From Stigmatella erecta (GTDB lineage Bacteria > Myxococcota > Myxococcia > Myxococcales > Myxococcaceae): a stretch of 64,000 bases of DNA. Position 1 is the stretch's first letter, and each line of letters opens with the position of its first letter. The notes under the pieces were generated by a model. It did no database searches and was not told the origin of the DNA. It was given only the letters and a program-made list of their open reading frames with translations. Where the stretch lies: contig NZ_FOIJ01000009.1 of assembly GCF_900111745.1 (NCBI RefSeq), positions 186,001 to 250,000 on the forward strand. The letters are read 5' to 3'. Position numbers and translations under genes: made by a program. Positions 45,784-54,745 of this stretch are shown in pieces.

Positions 45784-47544
45784 GTGAGCGACATGCCCTC
45801 ACCCACAGCCGGGCCCGAGGCCCTCGCGGTCTGGCAGCAGGGGCTCGCGGTGGGCCGCTACAGCCTGCTGACGCGGCTCGCGGTGGGCGGCATGGCGGAG
45901 ATCTGGCTCGCGCGCCAGGTGGGACCCAAGGGGTTCGAGAAGTTCATCGTCATCAAGCGCATCCTGGACGGGCTGGGCACGGATCCCGAGTTCGTGGGGA
46001 TGTTCCTCGACGAGGCGCGGCTCGCCGCGCAGCTCAACCACCCGAACATCGTTCAGATTTTCGATTTGGGCGAGGAGGAGGGTGCCTTCTACATCGCCAT
46101 GGAGTACCTGCCGGGCGAGAACCTGGCCTCCGTGGTGCGCACGGGCATGCGCCAGAAGCGGCCCCTGCCCCTCTCCCACGCGGTCCGCATCATCGCGAGC
46201 GCCGCCGAGGGGCTTGGCTACGCGCACGCCAAGGTGGGGCCGGATGGGGCGCTGCTCGGCATCGTCCACCGGGACGTGTCCCCGCAGAACCTCCTGCTGA
46301 CGTACGACGGGGTGGTGAAGGTCCTGGACTTTGGCATCGCCAAGGCCGCCACCCGGGAGAGCCAGACCCTGTCGGGCCAGGTCAAAGGCAAGGCGGCCTA
46401 CATGTCGCCCGAGCAGGCCCGGGGCCAGACGCTGGATGAGCGCAGCGACATCTTCTCGCTGGGGGTCATCCTCTTCGAGCTGGTGACGCACTCGCGGCTC
46501 TTCAAGTTTCCCGAGCCGCTCGCCGCGCTGCGGGCGGTGGCCAGCGAGGAGCCGCTGCCGCTGGCCCATACGCGCAACCCCGAGGTGCCGGAGGCCCTGA
46601 GCCACATCATCGCCCGGGCGCTCGCCCGGGAACCGGGCCAGCGCTTCCCCACGGCCCGCCACTTCCAGAACGCGCTGGAGGAGTGGCTGCGAGGCCAGAG
46701 CGAGGGCACGGGGACCGGGGAGCTGGCCCACTACATGTCGCAGGTGTTCGGCGAGCGCATCCAGGAGCGCTCGCGGCTGCTCGAGTCGGCCCGCTCCGGG
46801 GACCTGTCCGCCTCGGGCGCCCAGCGGGTGGCCGCGCGCGGCGTCTCGGCGTCCTCCATGCCGGGCTCGCCGCCGTCGGCCGAGGAGGAGACCACGCTGG
46901 AGCAGCCCTGGCTCCGGCGCCCGGGGCCGCGGCTCGCTGGGGCCGCGGTGCTGGTGCTCGCGGTGGGCGCAGGGGCGCTGGCGCTCCTGTGGCCCGGGCG
47001 GAAGGCGCAGGCCCCGGCGCCGGTGGCCGTGGAGGCCCCCGCTCCGCCCGTCTCGCCGGTGCTCACCATCGAGACGGAGCCCCCCGGCGCCCGGCTCGTG
47101 GTGGACGGACAGGACGTGGGGCGCTCTCCCTTGCGGCTGGACACCCTGTCCCTGGGCGAGCACACCGTGGAGGCTTCGCTGGAGGGACGGCTGCCCTCGC
47201 AGCGCCGGGTGAAGCTCGGTCACCCGGGGGAGCGGGCCATGGTGGTGCTGGCGCTGGCCGCCGAGCCCCCTCCGCCCGTGGCCGAGCCGGTGTCCCCGGA
47301 GAAGGAGCCAGCCGCCGCGGCCAAGACGCCGAAGAAGGCCCCGGGCCGGTTGACGCTGGACACCACGCCCTGGACGCACGTGTTCCTGCGCGGGCGGAAG
47401 CTGGGAGACACGCCCCTCATCGACCATGCCCTGCCCGCGGGCCGGCATCAGCTCAAGCTCGTCAACGAGGCGAAGAACATCTCCACGGTCGTCGAGGTGG
47501 AGATCCGCTCCGGCCAGAGCACGGTGAAGAAGCTGCGGCTCTGA
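45784..47544 (+). CDS. Transmembrane Ser/Thr protein kinase with two PEGA domains
   Basis: The start is GTG 45784, or ATG 45793; the frame further upstream runs through the promoter. About 586 residues. The cytoplasmic kinase domain (about 20-290) has LAVGGMAEIWLA, the Lys of VIKRI, HRDVSPQN, DFGIAK and MSPEQ, so it looks active. A single membrane helix (about 402-420) follows. The periplasmic part has two PEGA domains (starting near VLTIETEPPGARL and RLTLDTTPWTHVF) separated by a Pro/Ala linker. PEGA domains are thought to bind cell-envelope components or surface proteins. The stop overlaps the LpxR-type gene by 1 bp (TGATG), so the kinase may sense envelope state. Confidence 0.93.
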   Translation: MSDMPSPTAGPEALAVWQQGLAVGRYSLLTRLAVGGMAEIWLARQVGPKGFEKFIVIKRILDGLGTDPEFVGMFLDEARLAAQLNHPNIVQIFDLGEEEGAFYIAMEYLPGENLASVVRTGMRQKRPLPLSHAVRIIASAAEGLGYAHAKVGPDGALLGIVHRDVSPQNLLLTYDGVVKVLDFGIAKAATRESQTLSGQVKGKAAYMSPEQARGQTLDERSDIFSLGVILFELVTHSRLFKFPEPLAALRAVASEEPLPLAHTRNPEVPEALSHIIARALAREPGQRFPTARHFQNALEEWLRGQSEGTGTGELAHYMSQVFGERIQERSRLLESARSGDLSASGAQRVAARGVSASSMPGSPPSAEEETTLEQPWLRRPGPRLAGAAVLVLAVGAGALALLWPGRKAQAPAPVAVEAPAPPVSPVLTIETEPPGARLVVDGQDVGRSPLRLDTLSLGEHTVEASLEGRLPSQRRVKLGHPGERAMVVLALAAEPPPPVAEPVSPEKEPAAAAKTPKKAPGRLTLDTTPWTHVFLRGRKLGDTPLIDHALPAGRHQLKLVNEAKNISTVVEVEIRSGQSTVKKLRL

Positions 47545-48578
47545 TGGGTGCTCCGGCGGACGGCCCAGGCAGGAGGCGGCGGCAGGCCCGGGTGGGGCTC
47601 GCAGCCTGGCTGCCCGTGCTGCTGCTGGCCACGGTGCCCGTACAGGCCCCGGCGCAAGCGGCCACGTCCCTGGGGACGCTGACCCTGCACACGGACAATG
47701 ACTTCTACGTCTCGCGCCGGGACCGGCACTACACCAGCGGGCTCCAGCTCTCGTGGACGTCGGCGGCGGACGGGGTGCCCGGTTGGATGCGGCGGCTGGC
47801 GCTCCTGCCGGGGCACGAGCCGGACGCGCGGGTGCACTGGGCGCTGGGGCTCGGGCAGAACATCTACACGCCGGCCGGGGTGGCGCTGCGCACCCGCCGT
47901 TACCGGGACCGGCCCTACGCGGGGTGGCTGTACGGCTCCTGGGGACTGGCCCGGGTCTCGGGCGCGGGGCTCGATGCGGCCATGCTCCACCTCGGAATGG
48001 TGGGGAGGGCCTCCCTGGCGGAGCCCACCCAGGAATGGCTCCATGGCGCCATGGGAATGAAGCCGCCCCGGGGCTGGGAGAAGCAGCTGAACAACGAGCT
48101 GGGCGGGGCGCTGGTGCTCTCACGCCAGCGCCGCCTGCGGCGTCCTCCGGCCGAGGACCGGACGGGCTTCGAGCTGACCGCGCACGGCACCGTATGCCTG
48201 GGCAACGTGTTCACCTACGGCGGCGGCGGGGTCGGGGCCCGCTGGGGAAAGGGGCTGGCCGGAGACTTTGGCCATGCGCGCATCTCCCCCGGCCTGCCGG
48301 GGGCCAGCACCTTCGAGCGCCGGGAGGGCTGGGCGTGGGCCGCTCACCTGGGCGCGGAGGTCCGCGTGGTGGCCCGCAATCTCTTTCTCGACGGAAACAC
48401 CTTCACCGAGAGCGCCCGGGTGCCCCGGCGGGTGTTCGTGGCGGATGCCGAGGCGGGCGTGAGCCTCACCTACCGCAACGCCCGGCTCACGTACGCCCTG
48501 GTGGTGCGCAGCGAGGAGTTCGACGAGCAGCAAGGGCCGGATCTCTTCGGCACCCTGAGCCTGGCGTTTATTCCGTAA
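47544..48578 (+). CDS. lpxR: LpxR-family lipid A 3'-O-deacylase-like outer membrane protein
   Basis: ATG 47544 overlaps the kinase stop (TGATG); longer upstream frames are shadow. The 344 residues have a signal peptide (to about 40), then beta-barrel-like sequence with the LpxR hallmarks: HTDNDFYVS (Asn-Asp of the active site), HYTSG, GQNIYTP and DRPYAGWLY. A segment with the His of EWLHGAMG then precedes GWEKQLNNE, as in Salmonella LpxR, where this His is catalytic. It probably removes 3'-linked acyl chains from lipid A in the outer membrane. The coupling to a PEGA kinase is unusual. Confidence 0.88.
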   Translation: MGAPADGPGRRRRQARVGLAAWLPVLLLATVPVQAPAQAATSLGTLTLHTDNDFYVSRRDRHYTSGLQLSWTSAADGVPGWMRRLALLPGHEPDARVHWALGLGQNIYTPAGVALRTRRYRDRPYAGWLYGSWGLARVSGAGLDAAMLHLGMVGRASLAEPTQEWLHGAMGMKPPRGWEKQLNNELGGALVLSRQRRLRRPPAEDRTGFELTAHGTVCLGNVFTYGGGGVGARWGKGLAGDFGHARISPGLPGASTFERREGWAWAAHLGAEVRVVARNLFLDGNTFTESARVPRRVFVADAEAGVSLTYRNARLTYALVVRSEEFDEQQGPDLFGTLSLAFIP

Positions 48579-49613
48579 TCAGGGATGGGGGGTCCGCCGG
48601 AAGGTGGCCTCCATCAGCGCCGTGCTCGCCAGCGCGGCGATCGCCAACCCCACGCCGCCCAGCAGGGGCGCCGCCAATCCCAGCATGGCCAGCGACGAGG
48701 CGGGGACCGCCAGGCGGTAGCCGCGCAGCGCGGCCTCATCCGTCCCCCTCCAGAGCGAAGGGAGCACCGAGAGCCCGCCCAGGACCGCGGCCACGGTGAG
48801 GGCCCCCTGGCCGGGCAGCTCCGGGGCGGCGCCCAGCCGGACCACGCCCAGGGCCAGGGCGGGCAGGGCGATGGCCCGCAGGAAGGCGCTGGCGCGCACG
48901 CCCAGGAGCAACGGGAGCGTCCGGTAGCCCGCGGCCCGGTCACCCAGGCGGTCCTTCTCGTAGTTGGCCAGGAGGAACCAGGCATTGATGCCCAGGAGCA
49001 GTCCCAGCAGGGGCAGTGCCTCTCCCAGGGCCTCGAAGGCCTGGGACAGGGAGGCTTCGGGGCTCGGCAGCCGGGCCAGAACCCCGATGCCTCCCGCGAC
49101 CGCGTTGATGGCGCCGAAGACGAGGTTGCCGAGGACCGGGAGGCCCTTGGCCTGGTTGTAGCCCACGAGCAGCACCACCGCCGTGGCCCCCAGGACCCAG
49201 GCGGCCGGGTGGAGGGCTCCCAGCGCCGCGAGCAAGAGCAGCCCCAGGAGCAGGGCCGCCCCAAGCGCGGGCCCCACGGGCAGCCGCCCATCCGCCAGGG
49301 GACGCCCGGGCGCATTGATGGCGTCCGTGTCCCGGTCGAGCAAGTCATTGAGCAGCTGGCCCACCCCCCAGCCCGTGCTCCCCACCCAGGCCGCGAGCGC
49401 CACGCGGCCCACCTCCACGGGCCCCGGTACGGCCGCCGCCCCCGCCAGGGCCGCCGCCCCGCCGAAGGCGAAGTAGTGCGGGCGCATCGCCTCGAGGAGC
49501 AGCATCCCAAAGCGCCCCACGCTCAAACCTGCCAGCACCGGTGCTCCCCGGCCCACATCTCGCACCCACTGCCGGGTTTCGGTGAAGAGCGTTTGGTACC
49601 GAGGGCCTTTCAT
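48579..49613 (-). CDS. UbiA-family prenyltransferase
   Basis: ATG 49613 is preferred; GTG 49625 adds four residues. The 344-residue protein has about nine membrane helices. The first Asp-rich motif is NDLLDRDTDAINAPGRPLADG (near 90), which matches NDxxDxxxD of UbiA enzymes and resembles chlorophyll/bacteriochlorophyll-synthase-type members. The second motif is NYEKDRLGD near 215, with one Asp replaced by Glu/Lys spacing. The aromatic acceptor is not clear. It is divergent from a second UbiA-family gene. Confidence 0.85.
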   Translation of the reverse strand: MKGPRYQTLFTETRQWVRDVGRGAPVLAGLSVGRFGMLLLEAMRPHYFAFGGAAALAGAAAVPGPVEVGRVALAAWVGSTGWGVGQLLNDLLDRDTDAINAPGRPLADGRLPVGPALGAALLLGLLLLAALGALHPAAWVLGATAVVLLVGYNQAKGLPVLGNLVFGAINAVAGGIGVLARLPSPEASLSQAFEALGEALPLLGLLLGINAWFLLANYEKDRLGDRAAGYRTLPLLLGVRASAFLRAIALPALALGVVRLGAAPELPGQGALTVAAVLGGLSVLPSLWRGTDEAALRGYRLAVPASSLAMLGLAAPLLGGVGLAIAALASTALMEATFRRTPHP

Positions 49614-49679
49614 GGGCCTGTCCACGTAAGGGAATGTCGGTCAGGAAAAACAGGGAGCTCCAAATAATAAAGTCTTATT

Positions 49680-49697
49680 TTGAATCTGGGGATTCAA
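49680..49697. promoter_or_regulatory. Palindrome in the AT-rich region between two prenyltransferase genes
   Basis: TTGAATC-TGGG-GATTCAA is a perfect 7-bp inverted repeat. It is preceded by AATAA-AGTC-TTATT (49666-49679), another perfect one. Together they make a candidate operator or hairpin in an otherwise GC-rich region. Confidence 0.45.
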
Positions 49698-49770
49698 GGT
49701 TTAACAAGCAGTCACGAAAGGAAATGGGCGCACCGGCGCTTCTCTCCGGTGTGCAGTCCCGTGACAGCTT

Positions 49771-50808
49771 ATGACCGTGAGTTCCCTGACCCAGCGCCTC
49801 CTGGCCCTGGGCCGCGTGAAGTTTCTTCTGTACAGCCCCATTCTTTACACCGTGGGGGCCATCATCCCCACGCTCGAGGGGGGCGCTCTCCACGCGGGAC
49901 ACTTCGTTCACGGTGTGCTCTTCACGTGGATTACCCACCTGATGACGCATTACTGCAACGAGTACTACGACCTGGAGCCGGACCGGGCCAACGTGTCGCC
50001 CTCGCCCTGGACGGGAGGCAGCCGGGTGCTGGTGAAGGGGCTGGTGGCACCCGAGCTCTCCCTGCGGCTCGCGTACGCGCTGGCGGCGGTCTCCCTCATG
50101 CTCGCGCTGCTCATGCCCACGATGAGCGCCCGGGTGCTGTGTCTGCTGGCCATCTTCTTCTCGTGGGAGTACAGCGCGCCGCCCTTCAAGCTGGAGGCGC
50201 TGGGCCTGGGTGAGGCCACCGTGACGCTGGTGCTCAACATCCTGGTGCCCGTGCTGGGCTACTGCCTCCAGAGCGGCGGCCTGCAACCCCATCCCTTGCT
50301 CCTGGTGCTCATCCCGCTGGGCATCATCGAGTACATCCGGATGATGGTCATGAACATGGCCGACTGGGAGAGCGATGCGACCACCTGGAAGAAGACCCTG
50401 GTGGTGCGCATCGGCATCGAGAACGCCGTGAAGGTTCACGGCGTGGGCATGGTGCTGGCGTACCTGTCGCTGATTCCGCTGTACTTCGCGGGCGTGCCGC
50501 TCACGGTGCTGCTGGCCCTGCTGGCCACGGCCTACATGGGGCTGCGCTATGCCTACCGGCTCCAGAAGGGCGCCTGGCGGCAGAAGCAGACGATGTGGAT
50601 CATCCCCTACATCGCGTCGACCCATAATGGACTCGGGGGCTCGGCCGCGCTCATCGGGATGATTCTCCTCAAGCCCGGCGTCTCGCCGTCCTCGCTGGAA
50701 TTCTTCCCGCTGTATCTCTACCTGGGAGGCTTCTTGCTCCTGAAGTTCATGGCGCGCCTGAAGCGCCAGCCCCCCGTGGGGGCGGAGCCGGGCGGAAACC
50801 CCGCCTGA
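49771..50808 (+). CDS. UbiA-family prenyltransferase, MenA-like
   Basis: The 345-residue protein has about eight or nine membrane helices. Its first Asp motif is NEYYDLEPDRAN (N-x3-D-x3-D) near 63, followed by GGSRVL, as in MenA-type 1,4-dihydroxy-2-naphthoate prenyltransferases. The second motif is NMADWESDATTWKKTL near 195. Membership of the UbiA superfamily is firm; menaquinone synthesis is likely but a different acceptor cannot be excluded. No strong Shine-Dalgarno sequence precedes the ATG. It is divergent from another UbiA-family gene, so the two may be regulated from the shared 157-bp region. Confidence 0.82.
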   Translation: MTVSSLTQRLLALGRVKFLLYSPILYTVGAIIPTLEGGALHAGHFVHGVLFTWITHLMTHYCNEYYDLEPDRANVSPSPWTGGSRVLVKGLVAPELSLRLAYALAAVSLMLALLMPTMSARVLCLLAIFFSWEYSAPPFKLEALGLGEATVTLVLNILVPVLGYCLQSGGLQPHPLLLVLIPLGIIEYIRMMVMNMADWESDATTWKKTLVVRIGIENAVKVHGVGMVLAYLSLIPLYFAGVPLTVLLALLATAYMGLRYAYRLQKGAWRQKQTMWIIPYIASTHNGLGGSAALIGMILLKPGVSPSSLEFFPLYLYLGGFLLLKFMARLKRQPPVGAEPGGNPA

Positions 50809-50834
50809 GCGGGGCTCCGTGCCTGAAGGCAGGA

Positions 50835-50862
50835 GGCCTCCTGGCGGGGGTGCCAGGAGGCC
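50835..50862. terminator. Bidirectional terminator hairpin
   Basis: GGCCTCCTGGC and GCCAGGAGGCC form a perfect 11-bp stem with a 6-nt loop between the convergent MenA-like and ABC-F genes. Confidence 0.75.
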
Positions 50863-50868
50863 CCGGGT

Positions 50869-52473
50869 TCAGCGGCGGCGCGTGTCCGTGTCCACCGCGT
50901 GCTTCTCCATGAACTCGGCGTAGGGCCCGTTGTAGTCGAGCACCTCCTGGCCGCTGCCCTTCAGCGACCAGATGCGCGTGGCCACCTCGGAGATGAGCTC
51001 CTGGTCGTGCGTGACGACGATGACCGTGCCCTCGAACTTCTTGAGCCCGTCGGCCAGCGCGCTGATGGACTCCAGGTCCAGGTGGTTGGTGGGCTCGTCG
51101 AACACCAGCACGTTGTCCTGCGTCAGCATCAGCTTGGAGAGCAGCAGCCGCACCGTCTCACCACCGGACAGCGTGTCGGTGGGCTTCATGCGCTCCTCGC
51201 CCGAGAAGAGCATCCGCCCCAGCACGCCGGAGATCTCCTCGTTGGTGAGCTTGGTGTTGATGTCGCGCATCCACTCGAAGGCGGTGGTGCCCTTGCGGAT
51301 GGTGCCGTGGTGGTCCTGCGGCAGGTAGCCCAGGGTGGCCTGGTGGCCCCACTTCACGTTGCCCCCGTCCGGCTCCAGCTGCCCGGCGATCATGCGCACC
51401 AGGGTGGACTTGCCCACGCCGTTGCGGCCGATGACGCAGATCTTCTCGCCCTTGCACACCAGGGCGTTGAAGGGCTTGATGACCGGCGCCCCGTCGAAGG
51501 ACTTGTGGATGCCTTCGATCATCAGCGTCTGCTTGCCGCTGACCTGCTTCTGGTCGAAGCGGATGAAGGGCCGGGCGATGTTGGAGCGCTTCAGGTCCTC
51601 GCTGCGCAGCTTTTCGATCTGCTTCTTGCGGCTCTGCACCTGGGAGGCGCGGGTGCCGGCGCTGAAGCGGGCCACGAAGTCCTGGAGCTGGGCGATCTTC
51701 TTCTTCTTCTCCTCGGTCTCGGACTCGATGCGGCCGCGGATCTGCGCCTTCTGCATCACCATGTCGTCATAGCCGCCCGTGTACGGGATGATCGTCTCGT
51801 AATCGATGTCGGCGATGTGGGTGCAGATGACGTTGAGGAAGTGCCGGTCGTGGCTGATGGTGATGAGCACGCCCTCGTAGTCCGTGAGGAAGTTCTGCAG
51901 CCAGCGGATGGACTCGATGTCCAGGTTGTTCGTGGGCTCGTCGAGCAACAGCCCCTCGGGCTTGCCGAACAGCGCCTGGGCGAGCAGCACGCGCAGCTTG
52001 AGGCCGCCGGTGAGCTGCCGCATGGGGCCCTCGTGGAAGTTCTCCGCGATGCCCAGACCCACCAGCAGGGTGGCCGCGTCGCTCTCGGCCACGTAGCCAT
52101 CCTCCTCGGCGATGACGCCCTCCAGCTCGCCCAGGCGGTTGCCGTCCTCCTCGGTGATGTCCGCCTTGGCCAGGAGCGTGTTCTTCTCCTGCATGGCCTC
52201 CCACAGGGGCTTGTTGCCCATGAGCACCACGTCCAGCACGCGGTCCTGGTCGTAGCGGAAGTGGTCCTGCCGCAGGATGCCCAGGCGCTTGGGGCGGGTG
52301 ATGGTGCCCATGTCCGCTTCCTCGTCCCCGGCGAGGATCTTCATGAACGTGGACTTGCCCGCCCCGTTGGGGCCGGTGAGGCCGTAGCGGCGGCCCGGCG
52401 AGAACGAGACGTTCACGTCCTCGAAGAGCTTCTTGGGCCCGAAGGCCTTGGAGACGTTGATGATGTTGAACAT
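50869..52473 (-). CDS. ABC-F family ATPase (YbiT-like)
   Basis: The 534-residue soluble protein has two ABC domains and no membrane helices. The first has Walker A GPNGAGKST near 37, signature LTGGLKLRVLL and Walker B LLLDEPTNNLD. The second has GRNGVGKST near 348, LSGGETVRLLL and VLVFDEPTNHLD. A charged helical linker (near 240-300, EEKKKKIAQL) joins them, as in translation factors that bind the ribosomal E site. It has the YbiT-like layout rather than the antibiotic-resistance subtypes; a ribosome-rescue or translation-tuning role is likely. Confidence 0.95.
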   Translation of the reverse strand: MFNIINVSKAFGPKKLFEDVNVSFSPGRRYGLTGPNGAGKSTFMKILAGDEEADMGTITRPKRLGILRQDHFRYDQDRVLDVVLMGNKPLWEAMQEKNTLLAKADITEEDGNRLGELEGVIAEEDGYVAESDAATLLVGLGIAENFHEGPMRQLTGGLKLRVLLAQALFGKPEGLLLDEPTNNLDIESIRWLQNFLTDYEGVLITISHDRHFLNVICTHIADIDYETIIPYTGGYDDMVMQKAQIRGRIESETEEKKKKIAQLQDFVARFSAGTRASQVQSRKKQIEKLRSEDLKRSNIARPFIRFDQKQVSGKQTLMIEGIHKSFDGAPVIKPFNALVCKGEKICVIGRNGVGKSTLVRMIAGQLEPDGGNVKWGHQATLGYLPQDHHGTIRKGTTAFEWMRDINTKLTNEEISGVLGRMLFSGEERMKPTDTLSGGETVRLLLSKLMLTQDNVLVFDEPTNHLDLESISALADGLKKFEGTVIVVTHDQELISEVATRIWSLKGSGQEVLDYNGPYAEFMEKHAVDTDTRRR

Positions 52474-52702
52474 GGCGATGCTCTTGACGAAAAGGGGGCT
52501 GCGGCCAGACGCGCCGCGGCATTACCACCGCGGGGAGGCCGGAGGGAATCCTTGTAACGCGCGCCTGGAACCATTCATGCCGCCAGCCCCTGTCCCGGGC
52601 CCCCGGGCCATGTAGGCCCAGGTCGCCTTCCTGGGGGGCAAGGGGGCGGCTTTGGCTGGCGCCAGGTGCGATGGGCGCGGAGGCAGGTATAACGCCCGGC
52701 CC

Positions 52703-53872
52703 ATGGCTGTCCGCTTCGAACTCGTCACCACCGACCCCACCGGCGCCCGCGCCGGGGTGCTCCACACGCGCCGGGGCTCTTTTCCCACCCCCATGTTCAT
52801 GCCGGTGGCCACCCATGCCGCCTTCCGCCACCTGGGCACCGAGGAGGTGTGGGAGACGGGCAGCCGCATCCTCCTGGCCAACACCTACCACCTGATGCTC
52901 CGGCCCGGCGCGGACGTGTTCCGCAAGTTCGGCGGCATCCACCCCTTCATGCAGTGGGATGGGGCCATCCTCACGGACTCGGGCGGGTTTCAGATCTTCT
53001 CGCTGCCGGAGGACCGGCTCATCACCGAGAAGGGGGCGCAGTTCCGCAGCTTCTACGACAACAGCCGCCAGATGCTCAGCCCCGAGACCAGCATCGCCAT
53101 GCAGCAGGCGATCAACTCGGAGATCATGATGGTGCTGGACGTGTGCATCGACTCGCGCACGGACGAGGCGGGCACGCGCGAGGCCATGGAGCGCACCCAC
53201 CGCTGGGCGGTGCGCAGCCTGGCCGCCAAGGACAAGGTGCCCACGGGCCAGGCGCTGTTCGGCATCGTCCAGGGCGGTGTCCACCCGCGCCTGCGGGACG
53301 AGAGCGCGGCGTTCCTCACCCAGCTGCCCTTCGATGGCTTCGCCATTGGCGGCCTGGCGGTGGGGGAGACGAAGGAGGAGCGCGAGACGATGACGGTCCG
53401 CGCCACCGCCTCGCTGCCCACGGACAAGCCGCGCTACCTCATGGGGGTGGGCACGCCCACGGACCTGCTGGAGGCGGTGATGCGGGGCGTGGACATGTTC
53501 GACTGCATCATCCCCACGAAGATGGCGCAGCAGGGCTACGCGTACACCTTCGAGGGGCTGGTGCGCATTACCCGCATGGTCTACCGCCTGGATGACGCCC
53601 CGCTGGACGCGGCGTGCGACTGCCTGGTGTGCAAGCGCTACACGCGCGGCTACCTGCAGCACCTGATGCGCGGCAAGCACCACCTGGGCTCGCGCATGCT
53701 CTCCATCCACAACGTGCGCCACTACCAGAAGCTGATGGGCAAGCTGCGCGAGGCCATCCTCCAGGGCAGCTACGCGCAGACGTACCGGGAGCTCAAGGCC
53801 GCCATCGCCCCGCCGAAGGACCTGCGCGGCGAGGTGTCCCCCGAGGCGGTGACGCTGAAGGACGTGGGCTGA
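52703..53872 (+). CDS. tgt: tRNA-guanine transglycosylase (queuosine synthesis)
   Basis: ATG 52703 is chosen; 17 upstream in-frame codons are not conserved-looking. The 389-residue enzyme has ILTDSGGFQ (catalytic Asp), GIVQGG, GGLAVGE, the nucleophile Asp in DMFDCIIPTKMA, and the zinc site CDCLVC plus a downstream His. It exchanges G34 for preQ1 in tRNAs with GUN anticodons. There is no Shine-Dalgarno sequence. TATAAC (52688-52693) lies 9 nt upstream and could be the -10 box of a leaderless transcript. Confidence 0.97.
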   Translation: MAVRFELVTTDPTGARAGVLHTRRGSFPTPMFMPVATHAAFRHLGTEEVWETGSRILLANTYHLMLRPGADVFRKFGGIHPFMQWDGAILTDSGGFQIFSLPEDRLITEKGAQFRSFYDNSRQMLSPETSIAMQQAINSEIMMVLDVCIDSRTDEAGTREAMERTHRWAVRSLAAKDKVPTGQALFGIVQGGVHPRLRDESAAFLTQLPFDGFAIGGLAVGETKEERETMTVRATASLPTDKPRYLMGVGTPTDLLEAVMRGVDMFDCIIPTKMAQQGYAYTFEGLVRITRMVYRLDDAPLDAACDCLVCKRYTRGYLQHLMRGKHHLGSRMLSIHNVRHYQKLMGKLREAILQGSYAQTYRELKAAIAPPKDLRGEVSPEAVTLKDVG

Positions 53873-53915
53873 GCCCTCGCGCGGGAAGGGGCCCGCGAGG
53901 GGCCCACTTTTCGCG

Positions 53916-53945
53916 TTGAAAATGAGAATCGTTATCACCTAGGGT
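53916..53945 (+). promoter_or_regulatory. Fur box within a sigma70 promoter
   Basis: The 19-bp sequence at 53918-53936 matches the Fur consensus GATAATGATAATCATTATC at 16 of 19 positions. It lies between -35 TTGAAA (53916-53921) and -10 TAGGGT (53940-53945), spacer 18. Fur-Fe2+ bound here would block RNA polymerase directly. Confidence 0.8.
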
Positions 53946-53953
53946 GGGCGCCC

Positions 53954-54745
53954 ATGTCCTCCCCCCTCGAGATGAAGCAGACGCGCGCGCGGTGGATGCC
54001 GGCGCTGGCCGTCCTGGCGATGTCCCTGGCGCTGGTGAATTGCGGTGACGATCCGGACGAGACGCCCCCGGACACCGACGGGCGCGGCGAGCCGCGGTGC
54101 GCGCCCGCCCCGGTGCGCTGCAGCGAGGAGAGCATTGACGGGCTCGACCTGCTGACCACCGTGTCGACGGGCGCCATCCAGGAGGAAGGCACCACGGCGG
54201 GCGAATTCCACACCTACGTGGATGCGCGCGCCGGCGGCAGCCCCCAGACACAGTCCTATACGTACGCCCGCTTCACGGCGCAGGGGCTGGTCCAGGTGCC
54301 GGTGGATGATCAGGCCGCGCTGGCGTCCATGGAGTGGGACATCGCCTTCCGCCGCTACATCCTCCGGGTGAACAGCGGGGTGTCCGGTCCCTCCTGCACG
54401 CTGGTGGCCCGCACCCCCGAAGGCACGGCTTTCGAGTCGGTGACCGCCGTGAATTCGGCCTGGGAGTTCACCCCCGAGGGTTACTTCGATGAGGCCTGCG
54501 GGCTCGTCACCCATGAGCAGGGGCTCGGCCCCGCCACGGCGCTGGGCGGCTTCTGGGTGTACGAGGCCTGTCTGGTCATGACCGGAGAGGTCTTCGTGGT
54601 GCGCCTGGCGGACGGCCGTCACGTGAAGCTGGAGGTGACGCACTACTACGATGCGGAGCCGCAGGCGGTCTGCAACGAGACGGGCTCCGCGCCCGCTCCC
54701 AACGGTGCGGCGCAGCTCCGCGTCCGGTGGGCCTTCCTGCCGTGA
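53954..54745 (+). CDS. HmuY-like lipoprotein (haem/iron acquisition)
   Basis: Start ATG 53954 (8 nt after the -10 box, no Shine-Dalgarno sequence) or ATG 53972, whose MKQTRARW gives a cleaner signal peptide. The 263-residue protein has a lipobox (LALVNC) and then a beta-rich domain that resembles HmuY family proteins: SYTYARF near 97, a WDIAFRR strand near 125, and late VVRLADGRHVKLEVTHYY. HmuY of Porphyromonas is a haem-binding outer membrane lipoprotein. The Fur box upstream supports an iron-starvation role. The next gene, a metalloprotease, starts in its stop codon (GTGA). Confidence 0.8.
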   Translation: MSSPLEMKQTRARWMPALAVLAMSLALVNCGDDPDETPPDTDGRGEPRCAPAPVRCSEESIDGLDLLTTVSTGAIQEEGTTAGEFHTYVDARAGGSPQTQSYTYARFTAQGLVQVPVDDQAALASMEWDIAFRRYILRVNSGVSGPSCTLVARTPEGTAFESVTAVNSAWEFTPEGYFDEACGLVTHEQGLGPATALGGFWVYEACLVMTGEVFVVRLADGRHVKLEVTHYYDAEPQAVCNETGSAPAPNGAAQLRVRWAFLP

